Source: Lederbergia sp. NSJ-179 | Lineage (GTDB): Bacteria; Bacillota; Bacilli; Bacillales; Bacillaceae_C | Assembly (NCBI RefSeq): GCF_022867885.1 | Contig: NZ_JALIFP010000027.1 | Coordinates: 1 to 53,074 of the forward strand | Direction: 5' to 3' | DNA length: 53,074 bases | Shown: piece after piece, positions 1 to 7,157 of the stretch | How positions within the stretch are numbered: the first letter of the stretch is position 1 | Layout of the letters: each line of letters starts with the position of its first letter | Made by a program: the position numbers and the translations under genes | The notes under the pieces: generated by a model | Seen by the model: only the letters and a program-made list of their open reading frames with translations | What the model was told of the DNA's origin: nothing | The model's database searches: none

Positions 1-133
1 GTGGTGAGAACCCTTTTTCCTTGCGTATATTAGCTTGATGCAGGAATGTCCCAATCTTTGCTTGTGTGAAAAATTGTAGCATACGGGAATTAGATTTTTC
101 ATTTTCAGTAGAATTTGGTAAAATGGTAGACAC
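1..133 (-). CDS. Transposase N-terminus (IS4-like DDE type), cut by window edge
   Basis: The minus strand encodes about 44 residues that run off the window start. They read STILPNSTENEKSNSRMLQ and continue with FFTQAKIGTFLHQANIRKEKG. From memory this resembles the N-terminus of IS4-family transposases common in Bacillus, but no catalytic residue lies within the window. I prefer the GTG at 133, because AAAGGATG sits about 6 bases upstream. An in-frame ATG at 142 overlaps that ribosome binding site. The roughly 150 bases between this start and position 300 would be the element's terminal non-coding part; I could not define a terminal inverted repeat. Confidence 0.5.
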   Translation of the reverse strand, partial: MSTILPNSTENEKSNSRMLQFFTQAKIGTFLHQANIRKEKGFSP

Positions 134-303
134 AGAAAACATCCTTTCTTTGGTTGGTGTCGATACCAATATTTTACCAAAGAATAGGGTGTTTTTTGTG
201 TTTACTTAATATTTTTTTCAATCAAAAGCCAAGTATGGCAAGGAGTTATGAGTATTTTTTTACTCCGAAACTTGAGTCATTAATAATCAAAAGGCTGGTG
301 TTC

Positions 304-1053
304 TCACTTTTTTAAGAAATGTATTTGCCTATTACTGTTAATAGTACATTCTGATATATATTCCTCATTCGATTGTGATAAGGTCCAATTTCCTAACACA
401 ATCATTAATTCTTTATACTTCTTTTCCCCTTTGAATTTATTGTAGTAATCCCAAAATAATTTTTCAGTTGAAAAGTTCAATTTAATATGTTTCCCGTTTG
501 GGTACGACGGATAGTTCATTTTATATGCAAACTCATCTTGAAACTTATGGTAGGGTGTGCATTGAACAATTTTCTTTCCTACAATTCCATTTCTATATCT
601 ATCAAAATTTCTTTCGTCTGCAAGAATATTATCAGACAGGTAATTATTATATATATCGTATTTGCGACACATACAATAGATTTGAAAAATTGTAGATATT
701 GACTTTTCACCTCCTCCACCAGTTAAAGCTCTAGTTCCTTTTCCAACTTTTCTTCTAGAACTACTAATAGGATTTATCAGTTTATCAGAAATGTCATTAA
801 AATTAAATTTAGACTCATTATATTTTGTAGGATCAAAAATTCCATCAGCTGTACAGAATACACTAGCATGCTTTGGGCCACTTGAACGTCTTCTGAAATG
901 AGCACGTTCTGGATCGCCACCACTTACCAAACTCATTTCAGCTTTGCAATCTTTTGTATGACAGTAAAATATTTTGCCTACATCAACTATTGTAGTATCG
1001 TGAGCCTTGATTTCTAGGGTCTTATTAATATCTCTATATGCTTTATATGGCAT
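304..1053 (-). CDS. Hypothetical protein with N-terminal Cys/His cluster
   Basis: The 249-residue protein is preceded by an excellent AGGAGG site 8 bases before its ATG. I do not recognise the family with certainty. The N-terminal third has a Cys/His-rich stretch (FYCHTKDCKAEM, then HFRRRSSGPKHAS and a further Cys near residue 67). This could bind zinc and faintly recalls the N-terminus of CoiA-like or HNH-associated proteins. A glycine-rich GKGTRALTGGGGEKS motif follows near residue 105, then a basic, aromatic-rich C-terminus. No signal peptide or membrane segment is visible. Its stop codon lies right at the boundary with the transposase remnant, which suggests it sits in an accessory region and may be mobile cargo or a defence-type gene. 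Function is unknown. Confidence 0.6.
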   Translation of the reverse strand: MPYKAYRDINKTLEIKAHDTTIVDVGKIFYCHTKDCKAEMSLVSGGDPERAHFRRRSSGPKHASVFCTADGIFDPTKYNESKFNFNDISDKLINPISSSRRKVGKGTRALTGGGGEKSISTIFQIYCMCRKYDIYNNYLSDNILADERNFDRYRNGIVGKKIVQCTPYHKFQDEFAYKMNYPSYPNGKHIKLNFSTEKLFWDYYNKFKGEKKYKELMIVLGNWTLSQSNEEYISECTINSNRQIHFLKK

Positions 1054-1167
1054 TTTAAAATCCTCCTATCGACATTATATATGTGGATTTATTATAGCAT
1101 GCTTTTTGGTATTAAATACTATTTTGATTTTAGTTCTACATCTAGTACATTACTTTGTTTTCCACTT

Positions 1168-1210
1168 AAAAACGCCATTGATCGGTAAAATACCGTTCAA
1201 ATGACGTTTT
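1168..1210. terminator. Bidirectional hairpin, probable terminator
   Basis: The sequence forms AAAACG-CATT pairing with AAATG-CGTTTT, with an inner CGGTA/TACCG stem. The ends are A-rich on one side and T-rich on the other, so it could end transcription from either direction. No gene lies between 1054 and about 1298. Confidence 0.5.
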
Positions 1211-1298
1211 AGGTGTGATTATAGATATGTTTAATTGTCTTTATTTTTTTGTAACCCCTTGACCAGCAAGGCTTAAAGCTAGTTGTCTATATATACAT

Positions 1299-2111
1299 GC
1301 TTCCAATGGAGCTGGGAAAACAACGACCATTCGCATGATGGTCGGACTGATTAAAATCAGCCAGGGAGATATTATCATCAAAGATCACAGCATTACAAAG
1401 GACTTTGAAAAGGAAATCCGAAATGTAGGAGCGATCGTGGAAAATCCTGACTTATATAAATATTTAACGGGATATCAAAATTTAAAGCATTTTGCACGAA
1501 TGGTTCCCGGTGTTTCCAAAGCGCGCATAAACGAGATAGCAGAAAGCGTTGGATTAAAGGTTAGCATTCATGAGAAAGTAAGTACCTACTCTCTCGGGAT
1601 GCGCCAGCGGTTAGGGATTGCCCAAGCACTGTTGCATCATCCGTCCCTTTTAATATTGGACGAACCAACGAACGGACTAGACCCGGCCGGGATTCATAAA
1701 CTTCGTAATGATTTGAAAAACCTTGCCCATCAGGAAGGGGTAGCGGTGTTTGTTTCCAGCCACCTGCTTTCAGAGATGGAATTGATGTGTGACAGGATAG
1801 CAGTTTTGCAAAAGGGGAAACTGGTCAGTATCCAGGAGGTACAGGACTTTATTTATAATAGTGAAGTTTCCCGTGTATGTCTCGAAGTAGAGCCTGCCCA
1901 AATAGAACAAGCAAAACAAGTGATTGCCGATTTACACAAAACGGTTATGTCAGCAGGTCAACCCGGAAAATTATCGATTCAGATGAATAAAGATCAAATC
2001 CCAAAGATAAACAAGCTGTTGTTGGATCAGGGTATTCAGGTATATAGCATGCAATTGCAGGAGCAAACCCTTGAAGATAAATTCTTGGAAATAATGGAGG
2101 AAAAGAAATGA
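1299..2111 (+). pseudogene. ABC transporter ATP-binding subunit, 5'-truncated
   Basis: The reading frame is homologous to BcrA/YtrB-type ATPases of ABC-2 exporters. It begins abruptly inside the Walker A loop: NGAGKTTTIRMMVGL is present, but the usual preceding Gly-Pro and the first 30-40 residues are missing. An ATG at 1335 lies within the motif and cannot be a functional start for an ATPase. The rest is intact: signature YSLGMRQR near 1591, Walker B LLILDEPTNGLDP near 1650, and the H-loop region VSSHLLSEME. It ends in the ATGA overlap with the permease fragment. No ribosome binding site fits, so this is a remnant cut by a rearrangement near 1300. Decay is also seen in the partner gene, so the transporter is dead. 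Confidence 0.85.
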
Positions 2112-2284
2112 AGGGATTAATAGCAAACGAATTAATGAAAATATTTAATCGTAAATTAACATGGGTCTTATTGTCCCTGTTGATTACAATAACAATAGGT
2201 GCCTTTATTGCGAATAAAATGAACGATAATCCTCCTACAGATTGGAAAAGTGAAACGACACAACTTGTACACCATGTTGTATGA
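2108..2284 (+). pseudogene. ABC-2 permease N-terminal fragment
   Basis: This 58-codon fragment overlaps the ATPase stop by four bases, as translationally coupled ABC-2 permeases do. It encodes MKGLIANELMKIFNRKLTW followed by one hydrophobic segment (about residues 20-36) and then stops. Family members usually have about 240-260 residues and six membrane helices, so roughly three quarters are lost. It is the second half of the same broken transporter. Confidence 0.75.
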
Positions 2285-2445
2285 ATAACCGAGTGATAAT
2301 AGATTGTCGCGTTACACATATACTTGAATAACAAATGGAATGAAAATTTGGATATCTATGTTAAAATTTAGAAGAAGTCATGAAGAAGTATTTATACAAA
2401 CGTAGTTGTTATAACAAAATGAAACGATTATTTGTGGAGGATTAT

Positions 2446-3114
2446 ATGAATGCTAAAAGGCTTGCGGGTGAAAAAGCAATAGAATATGTCAAAGATGGAA
2501 TGCTACTAGGCCTTGGGACGGGTTCAACAGTTTATTGGTCCATTTTAAAGCTGGGCGAGTTAGTAAAAAAAGGACTTGATATTAAAGGGGTACCTACCTC
2601 TATACACACTGAAAAGCTAGCCATTGAATTAGGGATTCCATTAGTAAGTTTGTCTTCAATAAACCAATTAGATTTAGCAATAGATGGTGCTGATGAAGCC
2701 AATCCGAATTTTGAACTTATAAAAGGTGGGGGAGGAGCCTTATTACGCGAAAAAATGGTGGCATCCATTTCCAAAAGATTGATTATAGTTATGGATGAAA
2801 CCAAATACGTGACGAATTTAGGTCAGTTTCCTTTACCCGTTGAAATTGTCCAATTTGGATGGAAAGTGACTTATAATCAGATACGATCATTGGGTTGCAA
2901 ACCTACATTACGAATGGAAAATGATGTCCCGTTTATTACAGACAATGGAAATTATCTATTGGATTGTTTTTTCGAGAAAATACAAGATGCCCATGCCCTG
3001 AATAATAGGCTAAATATGATTCCCGGTGTAGTGGAGAATGGTCTTTTTGTTCATATGGCTGATACGCTTGTGATTGGGGATAGAAATGGAAATGTAAAGA
3101 CTTTACTCAAATAA
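2446..3114 (+). CDS. rpiA: Ribose-5-phosphate isomerase A
   Basis: RpiA interconverts ribose 5-phosphate and ribulose 5-phosphate in the non-oxidative pentose phosphate pathway, in the cytoplasm. The 222-residue product has the usual family length. It shows the phosphate-binding GLGTGSTV loop near residue 22, the catalytic DGADE motif near residue 83 and the KGGGGALLREK motif just after. I chose the ATG at 2446 because GTGGAGG lies 5 bases upstream; an in-frame upstream extension to 2380 lacks a ribosome binding site and matches no RpiA N-terminus. It stands alone between a dead ABC transporter and a structured intergenic region. Many Bacilli carry more than one rpi gene, and I cannot tell whether this is the main copy. 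Confidence 0.92.
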   Translation: MNAKRLAGEKAIEYVKDGMLLGLGTGSTVYWSILKLGELVKKGLDIKGVPTSIHTEKLAIELGIPLVSLSSINQLDLAIDGADEANPNFELIKGGGGALLREKMVASISKRLIIVMDETKYVTNLGQFPLPVEIVQFGWKVTYNQIRSLGCKPTLRMENDVPFITDNGNYLLDCFFEKIQDAHALNNRLNMIPGVVENGLFVHMADTLVIGDRNGNVKTLLK

Positions 3115-3160
3115 AAACTACCATATTGAATTAGAATTTATCCCGAATTAACTGGCAGTA

Positions 3161-3336
3161 AGACCCCCACTTCGAGAATTCGAGGGAAAACAAGAATTGC
3201 AAGTGGGGGATCAACTGAAAGTCAAATCCCCGATTCGTTCAGGCCAACAGGATGTTGGTCACAAAGGCGTTGCGACAGGACGTCGCGAATTTAGCCTTTG
3301 ATCTTCTCATCAGTGGGGGATGAAAAAACCCCCACT
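3161..3336. repeat. Structured intergenic element with nested palindromes
   Basis: Several stems follow one another: CCCCCACTT (3164-3172) with AAGTGGGGG (3201-3209); CCAAC with GTTGG (3244-3257); AAAGGC (3263-3268) with GCCTTT (3294-3299), enclosing GCGAC/GTCGC; and AGTGGGGG (3312-3319) with CCCCCACT (3329-3336). The same CCCCCACTTCGA core recurs at 26715. This suggests a dispersed element, possibly a non-autonomous IS200/IS605 derivative, or a structured RNA. I do not recognise its class. The last hairpin may also terminate rpiA transcription. Confidence 0.45.
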
Positions 3337-3418
3337 AAATGAAGTTTCACTTTATGAGTGAAGCCAGAATGAGTGAATCTTTTGCTCAAAGTGTTTGAAT
3401 AAAAAAAGGGGGATTTCA

Positions 3419-3940
3419 ATGGAGATAAAATACAACCTAACAGAAGAGGATTATCTAAACTTTAATCTGTTCCATGTCAAAAATTCAAAAACGGCAAAAA
3501 AAGCGATGAAAATGCAAAGATTTTTAATACCTATCGTCTTTATTGTTATACCCTATGTACTTTCAAAAATGGGGGATATGTCTTTATTTGGGTTACTTAT
3601 CCCTTTTTTACTAATAAGTATTCTATGGATTATGTTCTATCCAAAATATTTCTATCATTACGTGATCCGTCATACGAAGAAATTAATAAAAGAGGGGGAA
3701 AATGATGGTCTATTAGGTGAACATCGTATGATTTTGTCAGAGGAGGGAATTGTCGATTCGGCTTCTAATCGTGAAACCAAAGTAACGTGGTCTGGTATAA
3801 AAACGGTTAAAGAAGACAAACATAACATCTATCTTTATAACAGCTCCGTAAGTGCCTATATACTTCCTAAAAGAGATTTGGATGATGTGGAAGAAATAAA
3901 AATTTATCTACAATCAAAATTAATAGAGATAGATTCATAA
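3419..3940 (+). CDS. YcxB-like membrane protein
   Basis: The 173-residue product matches the YcxB family: a short N-terminal polar segment, two membrane helices at about residues 38-54 and 60-78, then a cytoplasmic YcxB-like C-terminal domain (EHRMILSEEGIVDSASNRET, TKVTWSGIKTVKED, YILPKRDL). The family's function is not established. The ATG at 3419 is chosen because AAGGGGGA lies about 6 bases upstream; an upstream in-frame TTG at 3395 has no such site. The gene is monocistronic. Confidence 0.8.
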   Translation: MEIKYNLTEEDYLNFNLFHVKNSKTAKKAMKMQRFLIPIVFIVIPYVLSKMGDMSLFGLLIPFLLISILWIMFYPKYFYHYVIRHTKKLIKEGENDGLLGEHRMILSEEGIVDSASNRETKVTWSGIKTVKEDKHNIYLYNSSVSAYILPKRDLDDVEEIKIYLQSKLIEIDS

Positions 3941-4020
3941 TCTTAGAGTGCTCAAAAGCAGTAAAATGAAGAAGGGGGACCAACAACACAATTTTGGTAC
4001 AATAAACATACCTTCAAATC

Positions 4021-4218
4021 GCCACTGTAGCTCCAGAAGGGAAGAGCGCCGGAAAACAAATTGTAGAGCCGGGTCGCAAGGCAAAGGTTTCAGAAGCACC
4101 GAAAAGCAAAAATAGCTGAGGCAGGTGCAATTCCTGCCGGTGAAATTCCGTAGGGAAGCGTGTTCTCCCTTAGCCTAAGCTTAGGAAACGAGTGCGGGTT
4201 CGAATCCCGTCAGTGGCA
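4021..4218 (+). ncRNA. tRNA-like RNA with oversized interior
   Basis: The ends of this segment fold as a canonical tRNA. A perfect 7-bp acceptor stem pairs GCCACTG (4021-4027) with CAGTGGC (4211-4217), with discriminator A4218. T8 and A9 are followed by a 4-bp D stem GCTC/GAGC (4030-4033 and 4044-4047) with GG in the loop. A T arm GCGGG-TTCGAAT-CCCGT spans 4194-4210. Between D arm and T arm lie 146 bases instead of about 22. They contain CCGG/CCGG, a T-arm-like hairpin GGCAGG-TGCAATT-CCTGCC near 4120-4138, an AGGGA/TCCCT hairpin near 4152-4170 and the palindrome CCTAAGCTTAGG near 4173. No CCA is encoded and no unambiguous anticodon can be assigned. It is not tmRNA: the tmRNA 5' sequence and ALAA-type tag are absent. 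Positions 4219-4437 hold nothing I recognise. Confidence 0.6.
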
Positions 4219-4437
4219 TCTCCTTTATTACATAGTTAAAGAAAAGAGGGGATAATTTGCCCTGTTTGTGAAAAGGAAGATTAACACCATTTTGTCGTGT
4301 TAGCCTTTGCAGCCTTTTAGCAACCGTTTTACACTTCCTTAGCTGGAGGTATAAAAAATACTTGTTGTTAAATAAGAGGAATTTCCTTTAAATGTAGTTA
4401 GGGATTTTGATTTGACATCCATAGGAAGCCTTATATC

Positions 4438-4948
4438 CTACTTATTTGTCGTTTGCAAATGATGAAAATGTTTAATTTTATGGTAAAAAAACAAAGTAAA
4501 TGGTTGCACCATTAAGTAAACACTAAATGAGTAGGATAATTTCCATCCGCTGTAGTTAAAAATATTAAATTTAACGGCTATTCCTTCAAACATTGTTCCA
4601 ATAAGTGAAGAAATGACAATATAAAGTAATATCCAGAAACCTCGTACTTTTAATCTTTCATATAGATAGACATAGATATAGGAGAATGGTGCATATAAAC
4701 AATATGAAATGACGTCAAATAATTCATATTTCCCTGAATCCATGATACTGTATAAGTCTAAATCAGGTGACGACAATAAATGGTCATGGATTCTTGCAGC
4801 AGTCGAGCCAAAAAAGCAACATAAGAATGATAAGACTTAAAGGAAAACGTTTAGGAAGCCAAAATATAAAAGAATAAGAAATGATGATTCCAATGATGAT
4901 AAACCACTCATTCTCGTCAAATGTTTTAGGTAATTGTAAAGGTAGCAT
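4438..4948 (-). pseudogene. Multi-pass membrane protein (CBO0543-like), one frameshift
   Basis: The gene starts at an ATG at 4948 with AAGGAAGGG upstream, two bases after the stop of the preceding membrane gene. It encodes MLPLQLPKTFDENEWFIIIG and two helices, and runs into a run of six T's (minus strand) near 4806-4811. Removing one T joins it to the rest: GSTAARIHDHLLSSPDLDLY, then three more helices ending HHLQTTNK. Without the correction the first frame ends at 4784. The joined product of about 169 residues looks like the CBO0543 family of small integral membrane proteins of unknown role; this assignment is from memory. The break may be a real mutation, a sequencing error or slippage at the T run. 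Confidence 0.6.
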
Positions 4949-4950
4949 AT

Positions 4951-5415
4951 TCAAATCCCTTCCTTGCGTAAGACCTGTTTGAAACTTAATTGCAGTAGAT
5001 ACGAAATAAGCAGAACGAAAGAAATGATGAGAAGTGATTGCCAAAAATGCCACTCGTTATAGTGAATGACCTTCCCTTTAACAAGCAGAAACTCAACACC
5101 ATATAGAATGGCTACAAAAAGGATCGTGAATATTAATTTGGTCAAACGAGATTTAATGGTAACCAATAAATTGAAATACGTTAAGTGTAACAGCGGGATT
5201 GTGATTATTTCGTAAAGTCGAAAAATAATAAATAGTTCATGACTTTCCGTTATTTTCCATACTTTTAAATTGATATATAAAACACTAAAATAACTTGTAA
5301 TTAAAAATTCCTGAATCATGAAAATAAATAAGTTCTCAAGCAGATTAAGCCTTTTCTTTACAATAAAAAAGACGACTATGAGCAGGATCATGATATTAAG
5401 AAGTATGAGGAACAT
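4951..5415 (-). CDS. Small integral membrane protein (CBO0543-like)
   Basis: The 154-residue protein is almost entirely hydrophobic, with about five membrane helices and short basic loops (VKKRLN, IKSRLTK). It resembles its downstream neighbour in design and is coupled to it: its TGA lies two bases before the neighbour's ATG. The ATG at 5415 is preceded by GAGAG about 9 bases upstream; an in-frame TTG at 5424 directly abuts that site and is less likely. No catalytic motif is seen. In firmicutes such small paired membrane proteins have no established function. Confidence 0.6.
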   Translation of the reverse strand: MFLILLNIMILLIVVFFIVKKRLNLLENLFIFMIQEFLITSYFSVLYINLKVWKITESHELFIIFRLYEIITIPLLHLTYFNLLVTIKSRLTKLIFTILFVAILYGVEFLLVKGKVIHYNEWHFWQSLLIISFVLLISYLLQLSFKQVLRKEGI

Positions 5416-5796
5416 TTTTATCAACTCTCATTTGTAATGACACATATCAATGAATGAATTCAGGGTTGTCATGACTTTCTCCTATTATCTGTATAAAAAA
5501 TGTGAATATGTAAGATGAAATCTCATTTTTTTGTTATGTACGATTAGTCCCTTTTGTATGGGTTTCAAATTAATGACTGAGTTGATTGAATGCGATAGGT
5601 GGGAGAATAACGAAAATCATGAATTAAATTCACCGATTGTAACAAATACCATAAAAAAGAAAAACAAAAGAGCTGGTAGAATTATTGATGGTAAAGCAGT
5701 CTTTTTGATAATCAGAAATTATGTTCGAACATTGGTGACAAAAATATAATAAACCCTCTTCACTCTATTCTAAAAAAATCACCGCAGCCCTTTGCT
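5416..5796. other. Intergenic region without a supported gene
   Basis: A plus-strand open frame of 72 codons ending at 5749 has no ribosome binding site and no recognisable similarity. Its lysine-rich composition reflects A-rich DNA. I see no clear terminator or promoter. Confidence 0.4.
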
Positions 5797-6168
5797 TCAT
5801 TCCTTTAACCTTTTATTCCCATTTCGTCCCCAACAAATGAGGCCCACTAAACTTCCGCTGAATGAGAGGAAAAAACCGATCCAATTTAACAGGACAAGCG
5901 ATAAGATCAGTGTAGAAAACGACAGAGCAAGATTTGTTTTCCACAACATAATAAAGCCAATTAGCGCTACGATCGCGCCGAAAAAAAGAGGAACAATCAA
6001 CGAGCCGCTTAATAGGAGTGTGAAACCGGTAAGGGCTACAAGGAGTGGACCGCTTTGTTGGGCATGAGCTTCCTCCGTCTCTTTGATCATCATTATAAAG
6101 TGGTAAATGGTGAACAAACCACCAGTCATCACAAACGAACCAGGAAACCATCTTACGATGAAATTCAT
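5797..6168 (-). CDS. DUF4064-like small membrane protein
   Basis: The 123-residue product has four hydrophobic segments, at about residues 8-30, 43-62, 64-84 and 87-108, and a short basic tail (RNGNKRLKE). The glycine-rich alternating helices recall DUF4064 proteins of Bacillus, but this is a resemblance in pattern only. The ATG at 6168 follows GGAGGTGTCGT, a strong ribosome binding site; an in-frame ATG further upstream lacks one. It stands alone, and function is unknown. Confidence 0.6.
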   Translation of the reverse strand: MNFIVRWFPGSFVMTGGLFTIYHFIMMIKETEEAHAQQSGPLLVALTGFTLLLSGSLIVPLFFGAIVALIGFIMLWKTNLALSFSTLILSLVLLNWIGFFLSFSGSLVGLICWGRNGNKRLKE

Positions 6169-6277
6169 ACGACACCTCCACATTCTCTATTGTACCATTT
6201 ATGGCATGACATGATAATTATGAAGGAGGCCTTTCAATCAGTGCTTTAAATGAAGTAAACATAATTATTTAACAAAA

Positions 6278-6433
6278 CAAATAGAAGAAATTGATCAACA
6301 AATTTACTACTGGGGACTCCAAAAATGATCGAGATAGACGAATGAACTCTTTCGTCCAGATCAAGTGTGGAGAAAATTAATACGTCATTACCCATAGGTG
6401 GTACAACAGTTGTTCAAAAAACATTATAAATGA
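6278..6433 (+). pseudogene. Possible decayed coding fragment upstream of the IS607 element
   Basis: One frame gives protein-like text interrupted by three stops: EEIDQQIYYWGLQK, then SR, TNELFRPDQVWRKLIRHYP and VVQQLFKKHYK, each separated by TGA or TAG. The amino-acid composition and stop positions suggest an eroded gene. I do not recognise the family. It lies immediately left of the IS607-like element, so that element may have landed in or beside it. Confidence 0.3.
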
Positions 6434-6509
6434 TATAATTTAGTTAAATAAAATGCAATAATTATTTTGTTTAATGCTGCACAATCTGCACAATCAGAGG
6501 TAGTTGCAA

Positions 6510-7157
6510 ATGTCTGTTTTTTAAACCCAAAAACAGGTACTTGAAATGATGAATGTTTCGGGGTTAACCATTTTAAGATGGGAAGAAAAAGGGTTAGTCC
6601 ATCCTGTCAGACTAGAAAGTGGGCACCGTCGTTATAAAAAGAGTGAAATTGAAAAACTTTTAGGTTTAGATACAATAAAGTTGGATGATAAAGTGAATTG
6701 CATCATTTACTCAAGAGTGTCTACGAAAAAACAACAAAAATCAGGAAATCTTGAAAGACAAACGAGTCGGTTAAAGGAATACGCGTTAAAAAGAGGTTAT
6801 CACATCATTGAAGTATATGAGGAAGTAGCTTCTGGGATAAATGAGAACCGGAGACAATTGAACTGACTTATGAAAAGGGTTGCTAACGAAGATATACATG
6901 TCGTATTGGCTGAATATAAAGATAGAATGGCAAGATTTGGATTTAACTATATTGAAAGATATTGCGATTCTCATAAAACTAAAATTGAATGAATTGAAAC
7001 AAAAGATGATCAATCGTTAAACGAAGAAATGGTTGAGGATATGATTTCGATCATCACGTCGTTTTCTGCACGATTGTATGGTCAACGGGGAGCAAGAAAA
7101 ATAAGATATCAAATGGATAAACTGAACAATGAGAATGAGAAAGGAGAGCATCTTTGA
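6510..7157 (+). pseudogene. IS607-type serine recombinase TnpA, inactivated
   Basis: This is a serine-family transposase with an N-terminal MerR-like helix-turn-helix (QVLEMMNVSGLTILRWEEKG, then GHRRY) and a resolvase domain starting IIYSRVSTKKQ, where Ser is the nucleophile. The probable original start is ATG 6510, with AGAGG upstream, but the frame is lost at a T6 run and an A5 run; removing one T and two A's gives MSVFKPKQVLEMMNV. Two in-frame TGA codons follow, at about 6862 (NRRQLN-stop-LMKRV) and 6988 (KTKIE-stop-IETKDD). The remaining C-terminus (SARLYGQRGARKI) is still readable up to the stop overlapping tnpB. At least three independent lesions make it non-functional. Confidence 0.85.

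Noticed and set aside
1945-2334. Minus-strand open frame of 129 codons
   Set aside because: It overlaps the ABC ATPase and permease remnants, which have clear motifs, and has no ribosome binding site.
3161-3336. CRISPR array
   Set aside because: The repeated GTGGGGG/CCCCCAC units are inverted, not direct, with no regular spacing or spacers.
4021-4218. tmRNA or cobalamin riboswitch
   Set aside because: The 5' tmRNA sequence and an ALAA-type tag are missing. GCCACTG and GGTGAAATTCC recall B12-riboswitch motifs but occur in the reverse order, and GCCACTG is used up in the acceptor stem.
5531-5749. Small plus-strand gene of 72 codons
   Set aside because: No ribosome binding site, no known motif, and A-rich composition only.
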